Positions 1 to 7,435 of a stretch of DNA of 64,000 bases are shown piece after piece. The notes beneath the pieces are model-generated. The model was not told the origin of the DNA and ran no database searches. It saw only the letters and a list, made by a program, of their open reading frames with translations. Each line of letters begins with the position of its first letter. Position 1 is the first letter of the stretch. This stretch comes from Vreelandella titanicae BH1. Lineage in GTDB: Bacteria > Pseudomonadota > Gammaproteobacteria > Pseudomonadales > Halomonadaceae. The stretch is taken from positions 1 through 64,000 of the forward strand of contig NZ_AOPO01000010.1 in the NCBI RefSeq assembly GCF_000336575.1, written 5' to 3'. Made by a program: the position numbers and the translations under genes.

Positions 1-65
1 TGACTCAAACGAGCAGGCGGCACAATGAGACGATCACAAACAGCATGATGTACATTAACAGTTAC

Positions 66-182
66 GCCTGACGACCATAGCACGCGTGAACCACCTGATC
101 CCTTGCCGAACTCAGAAGTGAAACCGCTTAGCGCCGATGGTAGTGTGGGGTCTCCCCATGCGAGAGTAGGTCATCGTCAGGC
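66..182 (+). rRNA. rrf: 5S ribosomal RNA
   Basis: The ends form a perfect helix I: GCCTGACGA at 66-74 pairs with TCGTCAGGC at 174-182. Between them are the conserved 5S landmarks CCATAGC, GAACTCAGAAGTGAAAC and GCCGATGGTAGTGTGGGG. The mature ends may extend one to three bases outwards. The 65 bases before it look like a 23S-5S spacer, so this is the distal end of an rrn operon entering from the left; no 23S sequence is recognisable in the window. Confidence 0.95.
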
Positions 183-192
183 ACTTATTATG

Positions 193-231
193 AAAAATCC
201 CCCAGGGCTGATGCCTTGGGGGATTTTTTTT
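193..231 (+). terminator. Rho-independent terminator of the rrn operon
   Basis: The arms CCCCCAGGGC and GCCTTGGGGG pair around a TGAT loop with one G-T wobble. They are flanked by an A-run and followed by eight T residues. It lies 10 bases after the 5S gene and would end the rRNA transcript. Confidence 0.9.
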
Positions 232-337
232 GCGTGTGGGGGAGGTTGTGAGGGGTAAATGGTGGGCAGTAAAGGGTAAGTCGTGAATCGTGAGTAGGAA
301 ACGTTGGTGAATGGCTATCTCCCGAATATCCTGTTCC

Positions 338-428
338 GCCTCACGCCTCACGCCTCACGCCTCACGCCTCACGCCTCACGCCTCACGCCTCACGCCTCAC
401 GCCTCACGCCTCACGCCTCACGCCTCAC
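338..428. repeat. 13 exact tandem copies of GCCTCAC
   Basis: Ninety-one bases consist of exactly 13 perfect copies of a 7-bp unit (GTGAGGC on the other strand). The array ends two bases before the guaD stop codon (431-433). The flank at 250-300, read on the minus strand, holds degenerate cousins (TCACGATTCACGACTTACCC and similar), as if the array arose from an older, decayed heptamer tract. No coding role is seen; all three frames are merely open because a 7-bp unit cycles frames. Confidence 0.95.
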
Positions 429-430
429 TT

Positions 431-1747
431 TTATACATCCCTTCGATGCTGGCACTGCCCGCCTGCCCAGGTTTCATAAATAGCGCGGTCGTCCGCCAGC
501 ATCATGAGTGCAAACAGCCGCTCACCAAGCGTGGTGCAATGATTGATTCGTCGAGAGAGTAGCGATGTTGCCTGGGTGTCAATCACCACAAAGTCAGCCT
601 CAAGGGTAGGCGCCAACTGACCGATGTGGCTATCCAACGAGAGAGCTTTTGCATTACCCATGGTTAAGCCATAAAAGCCCTGCCATGCGGTAAGGGGCTG
701 TCCGCCTAGTTGACCCACTTGATAGGCCGCTTTAAGCGTTCCAAATCCTGATAAATCAGTGCCTGCGCCGATATCGCTGGCAAACGTATATGCCATGCCC
801 GTCTGTTTGGCTGCTTCGCGGTCGAATAACCCGCTACCCAGAAAAAGATTGGAGCTGGGGCAAAAGGCAATATTGGCTCCTCGATCCGCCAAGCGTTTGC
901 GCATGCCGTTATCGAGGTGAATACCATGAGCGAAGGTGCTGCGGGGCCCGACTAAGCCTGCCTCCTCATACACAGCCAAGTAGTCGCGGCTACCAGGAAA
1001 AAGTTCGGCTACCCAGTCTAACTCGCCACTGTTTTCAGCTAAGTGGGTCTGTAACCAAAGGCTAGGATCATTACGTAAGAGAGCGCCGGCAGCGTCCATT
1101 TGCGTCTTAGTTGAAGTCGGCGCAAAACGCGGTGTGACGCTATAGCCCAGGCGGTCATTGCCGTGCCAGTCTTCAATCAGTCGCTCGCTGTCAGCAATGC
1201 CAGATGCACCGTCCATCAGCGCCTCTGGCGCATTACGATCCATCAATACCTTACCCACCAGCATGCGCAGCTGGCGTTTTTGGCAGGCGGTGAAAAATGC
1301 ATCTACGGAGCCGGGGTGGCTAGAGCCGAATACCTGGGCAGTGGTAGTGCCCGCACGTAGCATTTCATCCAAAAAAGCATTAGACAGCGCTTCAGCATGG
1401 ACATGATTAGCAAAGCGACACTCTTCAGGAAAGGTGTAGTCGTTTAGCCAGTCAAGCAGTTGGCGGCCATAAGAAGCCATGATATCCAGCTGCACATAGT
1501 GCACATGGGTATCGATAAACCCCGGCATAATCAGCTTGTCACGATAATCAAGAACGTCAGCCCCTTTGGGTAGCAAAGGTGAGAGTTCGGTGAAATGGCC
1601 GACGGCATGAATATGCTGGCCTTTCAACCAGAGCAGTCCGTCGCCGTAATGCTCTAAGCTGCCCGGTTCAGGTGTATTGCCATCGCCAGGGTCACGGGCA
1701 AAACTAATCAATTCAGCACGAATGAACGTATCGGTAGAAGAAGTCAT
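431..1747 (-). CDS. guaD: Guanine deaminase
   Basis: A 438-aa amidohydrolase that would convert guanine to xanthine and ammonia in the cytoplasm, feeding the xanthine dehydrogenase encoded just upstream. Metal-binding residues are visible: PGFIDTHVHYVQ with HVH at 81-83, THLAEN with H235, FAHGIH with H274, and SDIGAGTD with D325. Length is normal for the family. It follows xdhC by one base, so it is the last gene of the xdhABC-guaD operon. Its stop codon abuts the heptamer repeat array. Identity is by motif and context; confidence is high. Confidence 0.93.
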   Translation of the reverse strand: MTSSTDTFIRAELISFARDPGDGNTPEPGSLEHYGDGLLWLKGQHIHAVGHFTELSPLLPKGADVLDYRDKLIMPGFIDTHVHYVQLDIMASYGRQLLDWLNDYTFPEECRFANHVHAEALSNAFLDEMLRAGTTTAQVFGSSHPGSVDAFFTACQKRQLRMLVGKVLMDRNAPEALMDGASGIADSERLIEDWHGNDRLGYSVTPRFAPTSTKTQMDAAGALLRNDPSLWLQTHLAENSGELDWVAELFPGSRDYLAVYEEAGLVGPRSTFAHGIHLDNGMRKRLADRGANIAFCPSSNLFLGSGLFDREAAKQTGMAYTFASDIGAGTDLSGFGTLKAAYQVGQLGGQPLTAWQGFYGLTMGNAKALSLDSHIGQLAPTLEADFVVIDTQATSLLSRRINHCTTLGERLFALMMLADDRAIYETWAGGQCQHRRDV

Positions 1748-1748
1748 A

Positions 1749-2627
1749 TCAACTCGGGGTCGTCGGAGAATCGGTCATTAGCGTTCGCACTGCCTGGGGG
1801 TCAAGGCCACGGTTTTCTTGCGAAGAGGGCGTGTCCGTTAGCCAAAGCAGTTCAGCCACCACCGTTAAAGCAATCGCATAGGGCGTTTTATTACTCAGCT
1901 TAGTGGCGTGGATGTGGCCGATAGGGCATCGCACCTGCGCAATTTGATCGGCGGAGTAACCATCGCGCTTAAGGCGTCCTTCAAAGCTTGCCCATTTGCT
2001 GTCAGAACCAATTAGCCCAATCGACGCGATGCCATCGCGCGCGATCAGCGCTTTGATCAGCGCATAGTCTTCGTCATGGTTGTGCGTCAATACCAGTGCG
2101 TGGCTATCAGCAGGTAAGGCGGCAACACTTTGCTGTGCATCTTGGAGTGAATAACAGCTAAGTCGCGGCTGCTGCTGATGGTACTGCTCGGCAAACGCAT
2201 CGCTTCGGCTATCGTACCAGTGTAATTGCCAGGGAAGCGGCGCACTTAGCTTTACCAGTTGCTGCCCTACGTGCCCTGCACCAAAGATCGCTATGTGCGT
2301 TGTAGTGCCTGGAAAGGCTTCCAATAGGATATTAACGAACCCACCACAGCACTGGCCGCTTCGTCCGCCCAAAGAGAAGGCTTCCAAACTGAGGCCATAG
2401 CATTTTTCTGTCAAACAAGCACGTGCAGCGGTAATGGTTTGCCACTCAAAGGTACCGCCACCTAGTGTATCGAAGATCGCATCGTTGGTGATCACCATGC
2501 GTGCGCCAGGCTCCCGGGGAGTGGAGCCTGCGCTGGTTACCTGAGTGGCTAATACATGCGGTATGCCGTCGCGCTGTAGGCGGTGTAACGCCGCATGCCA
2601 GCTTTCTGGGTTTTGACTAGAACTCAC
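1749..2627 (-). CDS. xdhC: Xanthine dehydrogenase accessory protein XdhC
   Basis: A 292-aa protein of the XdhC/CoxI family. The family binds molybdenum cofactor and helps sulfurate and insert it into xanthine dehydrogenase. The N-terminal half has the family QCCGG cysteine motif at 92-96. The C-terminal half has a Rossmann-type nucleotide-binding stretch (IFGAGHVGQQL). The start overlaps the xdhB stop by 4 bp (ATGA), implying translational coupling. It is not itself a catalytic subunit. Confidence 0.93.
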   Translation of the reverse strand: MSSSQNPESWHAALHRLQRDGIPHVLATQVTSAGSTPREPGARMVITNDAIFDTLGGGTFEWQTITAARACLTEKCYGLSLEAFSLGGRSGQCCGGFVNILLEAFPGTTTHIAIFGAGHVGQQLVKLSAPLPWQLHWYDSRSDAFAEQYHQQQPRLSCYSLQDAQQSVAALPADSHALVLTHNHDEDYALIKALIARDGIASIGLIGSDSKWASFEGRLKRDGYSADQIAQVRCPIGHIHATKLSNKTPYAIALTVVAELLWLTDTPSSQENRGLDPQAVRTLMTDSPTTPS

Positions 2628-5047
2628 AGCACTTTCTTCCTGATAGCGTTGGCTGCCAGCATGACCCGCTCTGGTGTGGCCGGTGTATCTAAGTGAGGAG
2701 AGATGGCGTAACCAGTAAGGCTGGATAGCGCATCACGCAGCGCTGACCACACACTGATGCCGAGCATTAAAGGGGGCTCACCGACTGCTTTTGAACGGTA
2801 GAGACTGGCCATCGAATTGGGATGGCCTTCCATTAGCGCGACATTGAAGACGGGCGGTAGGTCGCCAAAGGTAGGGATTTTATAGGTCGCCGGGCCATCG
2901 CTGACAAGCACGCCTTTGTCGTTCCACTTAAGCTCTTCACTGGTCAACCAGCCCATTCCTTGAATAAAACCGCCCTCCACCTGACCAATATCAATGGCTG
3001 GGTTTAGTGAGTCTCCCACGTCGTGCAAGATATCGACACGATCGACCTGATACTCCCCACTCAAGGTATCCACGCTTACTTCTGCCACTGCCGCGCCAAA
3101 TGCGTAGTAGTAGAAGGGCCGACCTTGACCAACTGAACGATCATAGTGAATAAGCGGTGTGGCGTAGAAGCCTTTTTCAGATAGCGATATGCGATTGAGG
3201 TAAGCTGTTTGCACCAACTCACCCCAAGGTATGCGGCGCTCGCTTTCGCCGAACCCGGCCACTAGCATGCCATCTTCCAGGCGCATCCCTTCGCGATCCA
3301 AGCCCTCTGAATAGTGCTCGGCGGCAAAATCAAATAGGCGTTCTCGCAGTTTACTGGCGGCATCCCGCGCGGCCATACCGTTTAAGTCAGCACCGCTAGA
3401 GGCAGCGGTAGGGGAGGTATTGGGGACTTTATCGGTTCGCGTAGCGGTAATGCGTACCTTCTCCAGATCCAGGCCCAGCTCCCGAGCCACTACCTGACAA
3501 ATTTTAGTATGTAGCCCTTGGCCCATCTCGGTACCGCCGTGATTGATCATCACGCTGCCGTCAGTGTAAACATGCAGAAGAGCACCCGCCTGATTAAGGT
3601 GCTGGGCGGTAAACGAAATGCCAAATTTAACCGGGGTAAGTGCCAGTCCTTTTTTAATGATAGGGCTGGTGGCGTTGAAGTCACTGACCGCTTTGCGCCG
3701 TGTCCAGTAATCGCTGTCGCTTTCGAGGGTTTCAACGAGCGTATGCAGGAGTTGTCGCTGGTCGACCTGCTGGCCGTAATGGGTCACCTCGCGGCCATCG
3801 CGGTAGAAGTTGCGCTTACGTACGGTCAGTGGGTCTTCGCCAATCTGGCGGGCAATATCATCCATGGCCGCTTCGATAATCATCATTCCTTGGGGGCCAC
3901 CGAAGCCCCGAAATGCGGTATTAGAGGCGGTATGGGTTTTTGCTCGATGACCGACTACCTGGGCGTCCCCCAGCGAGTAGGCGTTGTCGGCGTGGAACAT
4001 AGCGCGATCAACGATAGCGTCGGAAAGATCCGGCGAGTAGCCGCAGTCACCGATCACCGTAATCTCACCACCCTGAATAACGCCCTCAGCATCAATGGCG
4101 AGTCGGTAGCGGTTATGGAAAGGGTGGCGTTTACCCGTGGCGCGCATATCTTCACTGCGCGGTAAGCGGAGTCGCACCGTCTTGCCTGTGCGGCGGGCAA
4201 TAATCGCGGCGATACACGCCCAGGGGGAGGCCTGAGTCTCTTTGCCACCAAAGCCACCACCCATACGGCGCACTTCTACGGTCACAGCATGAAAAGGAAT
4301 ATCGAGCACCTCCGCCACCAGCTTCTGGGTTTCGCTGGGGTGCTGGTTGGAGGTATGGACGACAACGCCCTCATCCTCGGTGGGGTGAACCACGCAGGCC
4401 TGGCCTTCCAGATAGAAGTGCTCTTGGCCACCGACGAATAGCTCACCCTCAATCAGCTGTTCCGCTTGATCAAGCGCCTGCTGCCAATCACCACGGGTCT
4501 GCACATGAGTCGGGCGCACAAACTCCTCACGCTCCGTTGCGGCCACCGGATCTAAACTGGCAGGTTGCTCGTCTATGCTAATGGCGGCTAGCTTGACGGC
4601 ACGACGTGCGGCCTGCAGCGACGTTGCGGCAACGGCGAAGAGGCATTGGCCTGCGTAGCTGATCGCTTGATCGACAAAAATGGGATCGCCCGGAAAGACC
4701 GGCCCGATATCGGTATGCCCTGGCACTTCATGAAAGGTAATCACATCGACTACCCCTGGTGCCTCTTTCACCTTGCTAAAATCAAGCTGCGTTAAGGTGC
4801 CGTGGGCGACGGGCGATAGGCCAAGCGCCACATGCAGGGCGTCTGCGGGGAGTACCAAGTCGTCAATATAAGCGGCCTTGCCGGTGACGTGCTTTTCAGC
4901 ACTTTCGTGAAAACTTGCGCTTCCCGCCTGTCGCTGGCCATTACTGTCCACCGTATGGCGCGCTAAGGGGCCAGAGCCTTGGATGTGGTCGTGTAGTTCA
5001 CGGCGGGCACGGCTACTATCGCCGTCCAGTTTAGTGAGCGTACGCAT
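2624..5047 (-). CDS. xdhB: Xanthine dehydrogenase, molybdopterin-binding large subunit
   Basis: An 807-aa subunit carrying the aldehyde oxidase/xanthine dehydrogenase fold: the N-terminal a/b hammerhead domain and then the molybdopterin-binding domain. GGGFGGKE near residue 265 and the KAVGEPPLML motif with the presumed catalytic base E757 are visible. With XdhA it oxidises hypoxanthine and xanthine to urate, passing electrons to the Fe-S and FAD centres. The start overlaps the end of xdhA by 17 bp and the stop overlaps xdhC by 4 bp. Confidence 0.95.
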   Translation of the reverse strand: MRTLTKLDGDSSRARRELHDHIQGSGPLARHTVDSNGQRQAGSASFHESAEKHVTGKAAYIDDLVLPADALHVALGLSPVAHGTLTQLDFSKVKEAPGVVDVITFHEVPGHTDIGPVFPGDPIFVDQAISYAGQCLFAVAATSLQAARRAVKLAAISIDEQPASLDPVAATEREEFVRPTHVQTRGDWQQALDQAEQLIEGELFVGGQEHFYLEGQACVVHPTEDEGVVVHTSNQHPSETQKLVAEVLDIPFHAVTVEVRRMGGGFGGKETQASPWACIAAIIARRTGKTVRLRLPRSEDMRATGKRHPFHNRYRLAIDAEGVIQGGEITVIGDCGYSPDLSDAIVDRAMFHADNAYSLGDAQVVGHRAKTHTASNTAFRGFGGPQGMMIIEAAMDDIARQIGEDPLTVRKRNFYRDGREVTHYGQQVDQRQLLHTLVETLESDSDYWTRRKAVSDFNATSPIIKKGLALTPVKFGISFTAQHLNQAGALLHVYTDGSVMINHGGTEMGQGLHTKICQVVARELGLDLEKVRITATRTDKVPNTSPTAASSGADLNGMAARDAASKLRERLFDFAAEHYSEGLDREGMRLEDGMLVAGFGESERRIPWGELVQTAYLNRISLSEKGFYATPLIHYDRSVGQGRPFYYYAFGAAVAEVSVDTLSGEYQVDRVDILHDVGDSLNPAIDIGQVEGGFIQGMGWLTSEELKWNDKGVLVSDGPATYKIPTFGDLPPVFNVALMEGHPNSMASLYRSKAVGEPPLMLGISVWSALRDALSSLTGYAISPHLDTPATPERVMLAANAIRKKVL

Positions 5048-6500
5048 GGAGCATCACCTCGTGGTCGGGCGCTAAGAGAGAAAGATAGAGGCGTTCAAGC
5101 AAATTCTTGGCAGCTTGCCGGCGATAATGCTGACTGCCCCGCACATCACTCATGGGCTGGAAGTCGTCATCAAGTGCCTGCTGAGCGGCGCGAAAAGCTT
5201 CCGCAGCTATGGTGCAACCTTCGAGCGCTGCTTCAGCAGCTTTCGCGCGTTTGGGAGTAGCGGCCATTCCCCCAAAAGCGATGCGTACATCGTGCAAGGT
5301 GCCTTGTTCAATGCGGTAGCTAAAGGCACTGAGTAGCGCAGAGATATCATCTTCGCGACGCTTGGATAACTTCCAAACGCGTAATTGACTGTCCTCAACC
5401 GGCTGCGGAATGAAAATCCGCGAAACGACTTCATCAGCCGCCAAAGCGGTCTTTTTGTAATCGAGGAAGAAATCCTCCAGCGCTAAGCAACGCTTGCCGT
5501 TTGTGCTGGCAAGTTCCACCTGAGCTCCCAAGGCAAGTAGCACGGGTGGCGTATCACCAATAGGTGAGGCATTGGCAATATTGCCACCCAGCGTTCCCCG
5601 ATTACGAATTTGCTGGGAGCCAAGCCGGTGCAGCAGGTGAGCAAACGCAGGAAAGTGCTTTTCAAATAGCGGTTCGAGCTGGGTATAGGTAACCCCGGCG
5701 CCTATCCACCAGCCGGTTTGATGTCCATGGGTAGCCTCTTCAACTGTCAATAGCTCGGCAACCCGGGAAACGTCAATCAACTGATCAAGCGGCGCCAAGC
5801 GCTGAGTGATCTCCAACCAAAGATCAGTACCGCCTGCCACCAAGCGCGCCTGGGGAGTTGCGCGACGCAATTGCGTTAGCTCTTCCAAAGACGCTGGCTG
5901 AGCAAAAAATGGCGCAGTTCCTGCCGAATCGGCGGTCTGAGTGTCGCTTTCTGGCGCTGGCAGCGTCGCGTCGAACCACTGAGGGCGCTCATAGGGCGTA
6001 TCATTCATACGCAGCGCCGCATCTCGAATAGGGCGATAGCCGGTGCAGCGGCACAAATTACCGCCCAGAGCGGCTTCTAGGCGTTCAGGTGATAGTTCTT
6101 GTAAAAGGGGAGTAGGGCGTTGAGTAAGATCGCTATGCAAGGTGAAAAGCGACATAACGATACCTGGCGTACAAAAACCACACTGACTGCCATGGCATTC
6201 GATCATCGCTTCCTGGGCTGGGTGTAGGAGACCTTTTTCCGATAACCCTTCAACGGTGACCAAGTGCCTGCCCTGTAGCTGGTGAGCGGGCGTAATACAG
6301 GCGTTAGCGCTGGTAAACTTTTGGCTACCAGCCGTTGACTCGCCAATCGCCACGGTGCAGGCGCCACAGTCACCGGAAGCGCAGCCCTCTTTGGTGCCCG
6401 TTAGGGCCAAATGCTCGCGCAGTAGCGTTAAAATACTGGCGTCGGGTGAAACGTTACACCGCTGAGGGGTACCATTGAGCAGGAACGTCATCGTTGCCAT
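5031..6500 (-). CDS. xdhA: Xanthine dehydrogenase small subunit (2Fe-2S and FAD)
   Basis: A 489-aa subunit. The N-terminal ferredoxin-like domain has CASGDCGAC (C40, C45, C48). The second Fe-S domain has CGFC (C107, C110) and CRC (C150, C152). A CO-dehydrogenase-type FAD domain follows from about residue 190 (VAGGTDLW, GNIANASPIGD). I chose the ATG at 6500 over a GTG at 6512 because the GTGGAG at the upstream codon is itself a Shine-Dalgarno sequence 6 bases before the ATG. First gene of the operon; a TetR-type palindrome lies about 37 bases upstream. Confidence 0.94.
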   Translation of the reverse strand: MATMTFLLNGTPQRCNVSPDASILTLLREHLALTGTKEGCASGDCGACTVAIGESTAGSQKFTSANACITPAHQLQGRHLVTVEGLSEKGLLHPAQEAMIECHGSQCGFCTPGIVMSLFTLHSDLTQRPTPLLQELSPERLEAALGGNLCRCTGYRPIRDAALRMNDTPYERPQWFDATLPAPESDTQTADSAGTAPFFAQPASLEELTQLRRATPQARLVAGGTDLWLEITQRLAPLDQLIDVSRVAELLTVEEATHGHQTGWWIGAGVTYTQLEPLFEKHFPAFAHLLHRLGSQQIRNRGTLGGNIANASPIGDTPPVLLALGAQVELASTNGKRCLALEDFFLDYKKTALAADEVVSRIFIPQPVEDSQLRVWKLSKRREDDISALLSAFSYRIEQGTLHDVRIAFGGMAATPKRAKAAEAALEGCTIAAEAFRAAQQALDDDFQPMSDVRGSQHYRRQAAKNLLERLYLSLLAPDHEVMLHAYAH

Positions 6501-6536
6501 GCCGAACTCCACTGTTATTGTATAGACCGGAATTTT

Positions 6537-6552
6537 TTGACCGATCGGTCAA
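6537..6552. promoter_or_regulatory. Perfect 16-bp palindrome TTGACCGATCGGTCAA, probable TetR/RutR-type operator
   Basis: This perfect inverted repeat lies in the divergent gap between xdhA and the TetR gene, 36 bases before the xdhA ATG. It matches the described E. coli RutR box TTGACCAnnTGGTCAA at 12 of its 14 fixed positions, and resembles many TetR-family operators. The adjacent regulator is the obvious candidate ligand-responsive repressor. No convincing -35/-10 pair could be fixed, so exact promoter positions are left open. Confidence 0.75.
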
Positions 6553-6738
6553 TATAGGTTGAGCTTGGGACAAAACGCCCTACCTTGCAAGTATTTGCTC
6601 ACTGCACAGGAGTGGGGCAAGCTGGTGTGAAATGCTAACTTTTGGGGCAGCCCAGTCTATCTTCTCACCCAGCTAAGCATTCATGTGTAACTAAACATTC
6701 AAGCTAACAATCACTCACGCTATTGGGGAATACTGTTA

Positions 6739-7428
6739 ATGACCGCCGTCTCTGCCACTCATGAAAGCCCTAGCCGGGAAAGAATAGAAACAAGTATTCT
6801 GGTGGCCGCTGAGGAGGTGTTCTCTCAGCACGGCTACCGCGGGGCGAGCTTGCAAATGATCGCTGATCGAGTCGGTCTCCCCAAAGCCAATATTTTGTAC
6901 TACATGGGCAGTAAGCAAGCGCTTTATGTGCGACTGCTTAACCGCATGATGCGCCGCTGGAACGAAGTGCTTGAAGACATTACTCCTGATAGTGATCCCG
7001 CGACGGTACTCAGTGACTTTATTCGCACTAAAATGGTGCTGGGGCAGCGCTATCCCGAAGGCTCAAAACTTTTTGCGGCGGAAATTTTAGCCGGTGCTCC
7101 CTTCTTAAGTGATTATCTGGGCGGTGAGTTACGCGATTGGGTCTCCTCTCGTGCCGCGATCATTCGCCAGTGGTCAGCCCAGGGAAAAATGGATGCTGTC
7201 GATCCGCGCTGGCTTATTTTCCTGATTTGGTCTGCCACCCAGCACTACACTGAATATAGTGCCCAGGTCAGCGGTATTCTAGGCCGCGATGCGTTAACCG
7301 AGGATGACCTTGAATCCATCTCCAGCTTTCTTGAGCACGTTATTCTAAAAGGCTGCGGCGTTACTTCACCCGCGCCCAATAATTCTGCACCTAAAAGCAG
7401 TGCAGACGCTCACAGTGTGGAAAAGTGA
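6739..7428 (+). CDS. TetR-family regulator, RutR-like, of the xdh/guaD operon
   Basis: 229 aa. The N-terminal TetR helix-turn-helix (residues about 20-65) reads AAEEVFSQHGYRGASLQMIA then VGLPKANILYYMGSKQALY. The LPKAN-YY-SK-ALY helix and the C-terminal domain resemble RutR, a pyrimidine/purine-responsive member. Divergent from xdhABC-guaD with a palindrome between them, so autoregulation and control of purine catabolism are inferred; the ligand is unknown. The last 25 residues are a low-complexity tail. GGGGAA precedes the ATG. Confidence 0.85.
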   Translation: MTAVSATHESPSRERIETSILVAAEEVFSQHGYRGASLQMIADRVGLPKANILYYMGSKQALYVRLLNRMMRRWNEVLEDITPDSDPATVLSDFIRTKMVLGQRYPEGSKLFAAEILAGAPFLSDYLGGELRDWVSSRAAIIRQWSAQGKMDAVDPRWLIFLIWSATQHYTEYSAQVSGILGRDALTEDDLESISSFLEHVILKGCGVTSPAPNNSAPKSSADAHSVEK

Positions 7429-7435
7429 CCTTCAC

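Noticed and set aside
338..428. CRISPR array
   Set aside because: The units are 7 bp with no spacers; this is a simple tandem repeat.
311..562. Open frame through the GCCTCAC array with Ser-Arg-Leu-Thr-Pro-His-Ala repeats
   Set aside because: The 7-bp unit yields a 7-residue repeat by arithmetic; the rest overlaps guaD antisense, and nothing supports expression.
3518..4165. 215-codon plus-strand open frame inside xdhB
   Set aside because: Antisense to a strongly conserved gene; the product resembles no protein and follows the third-position bias of xdhB.
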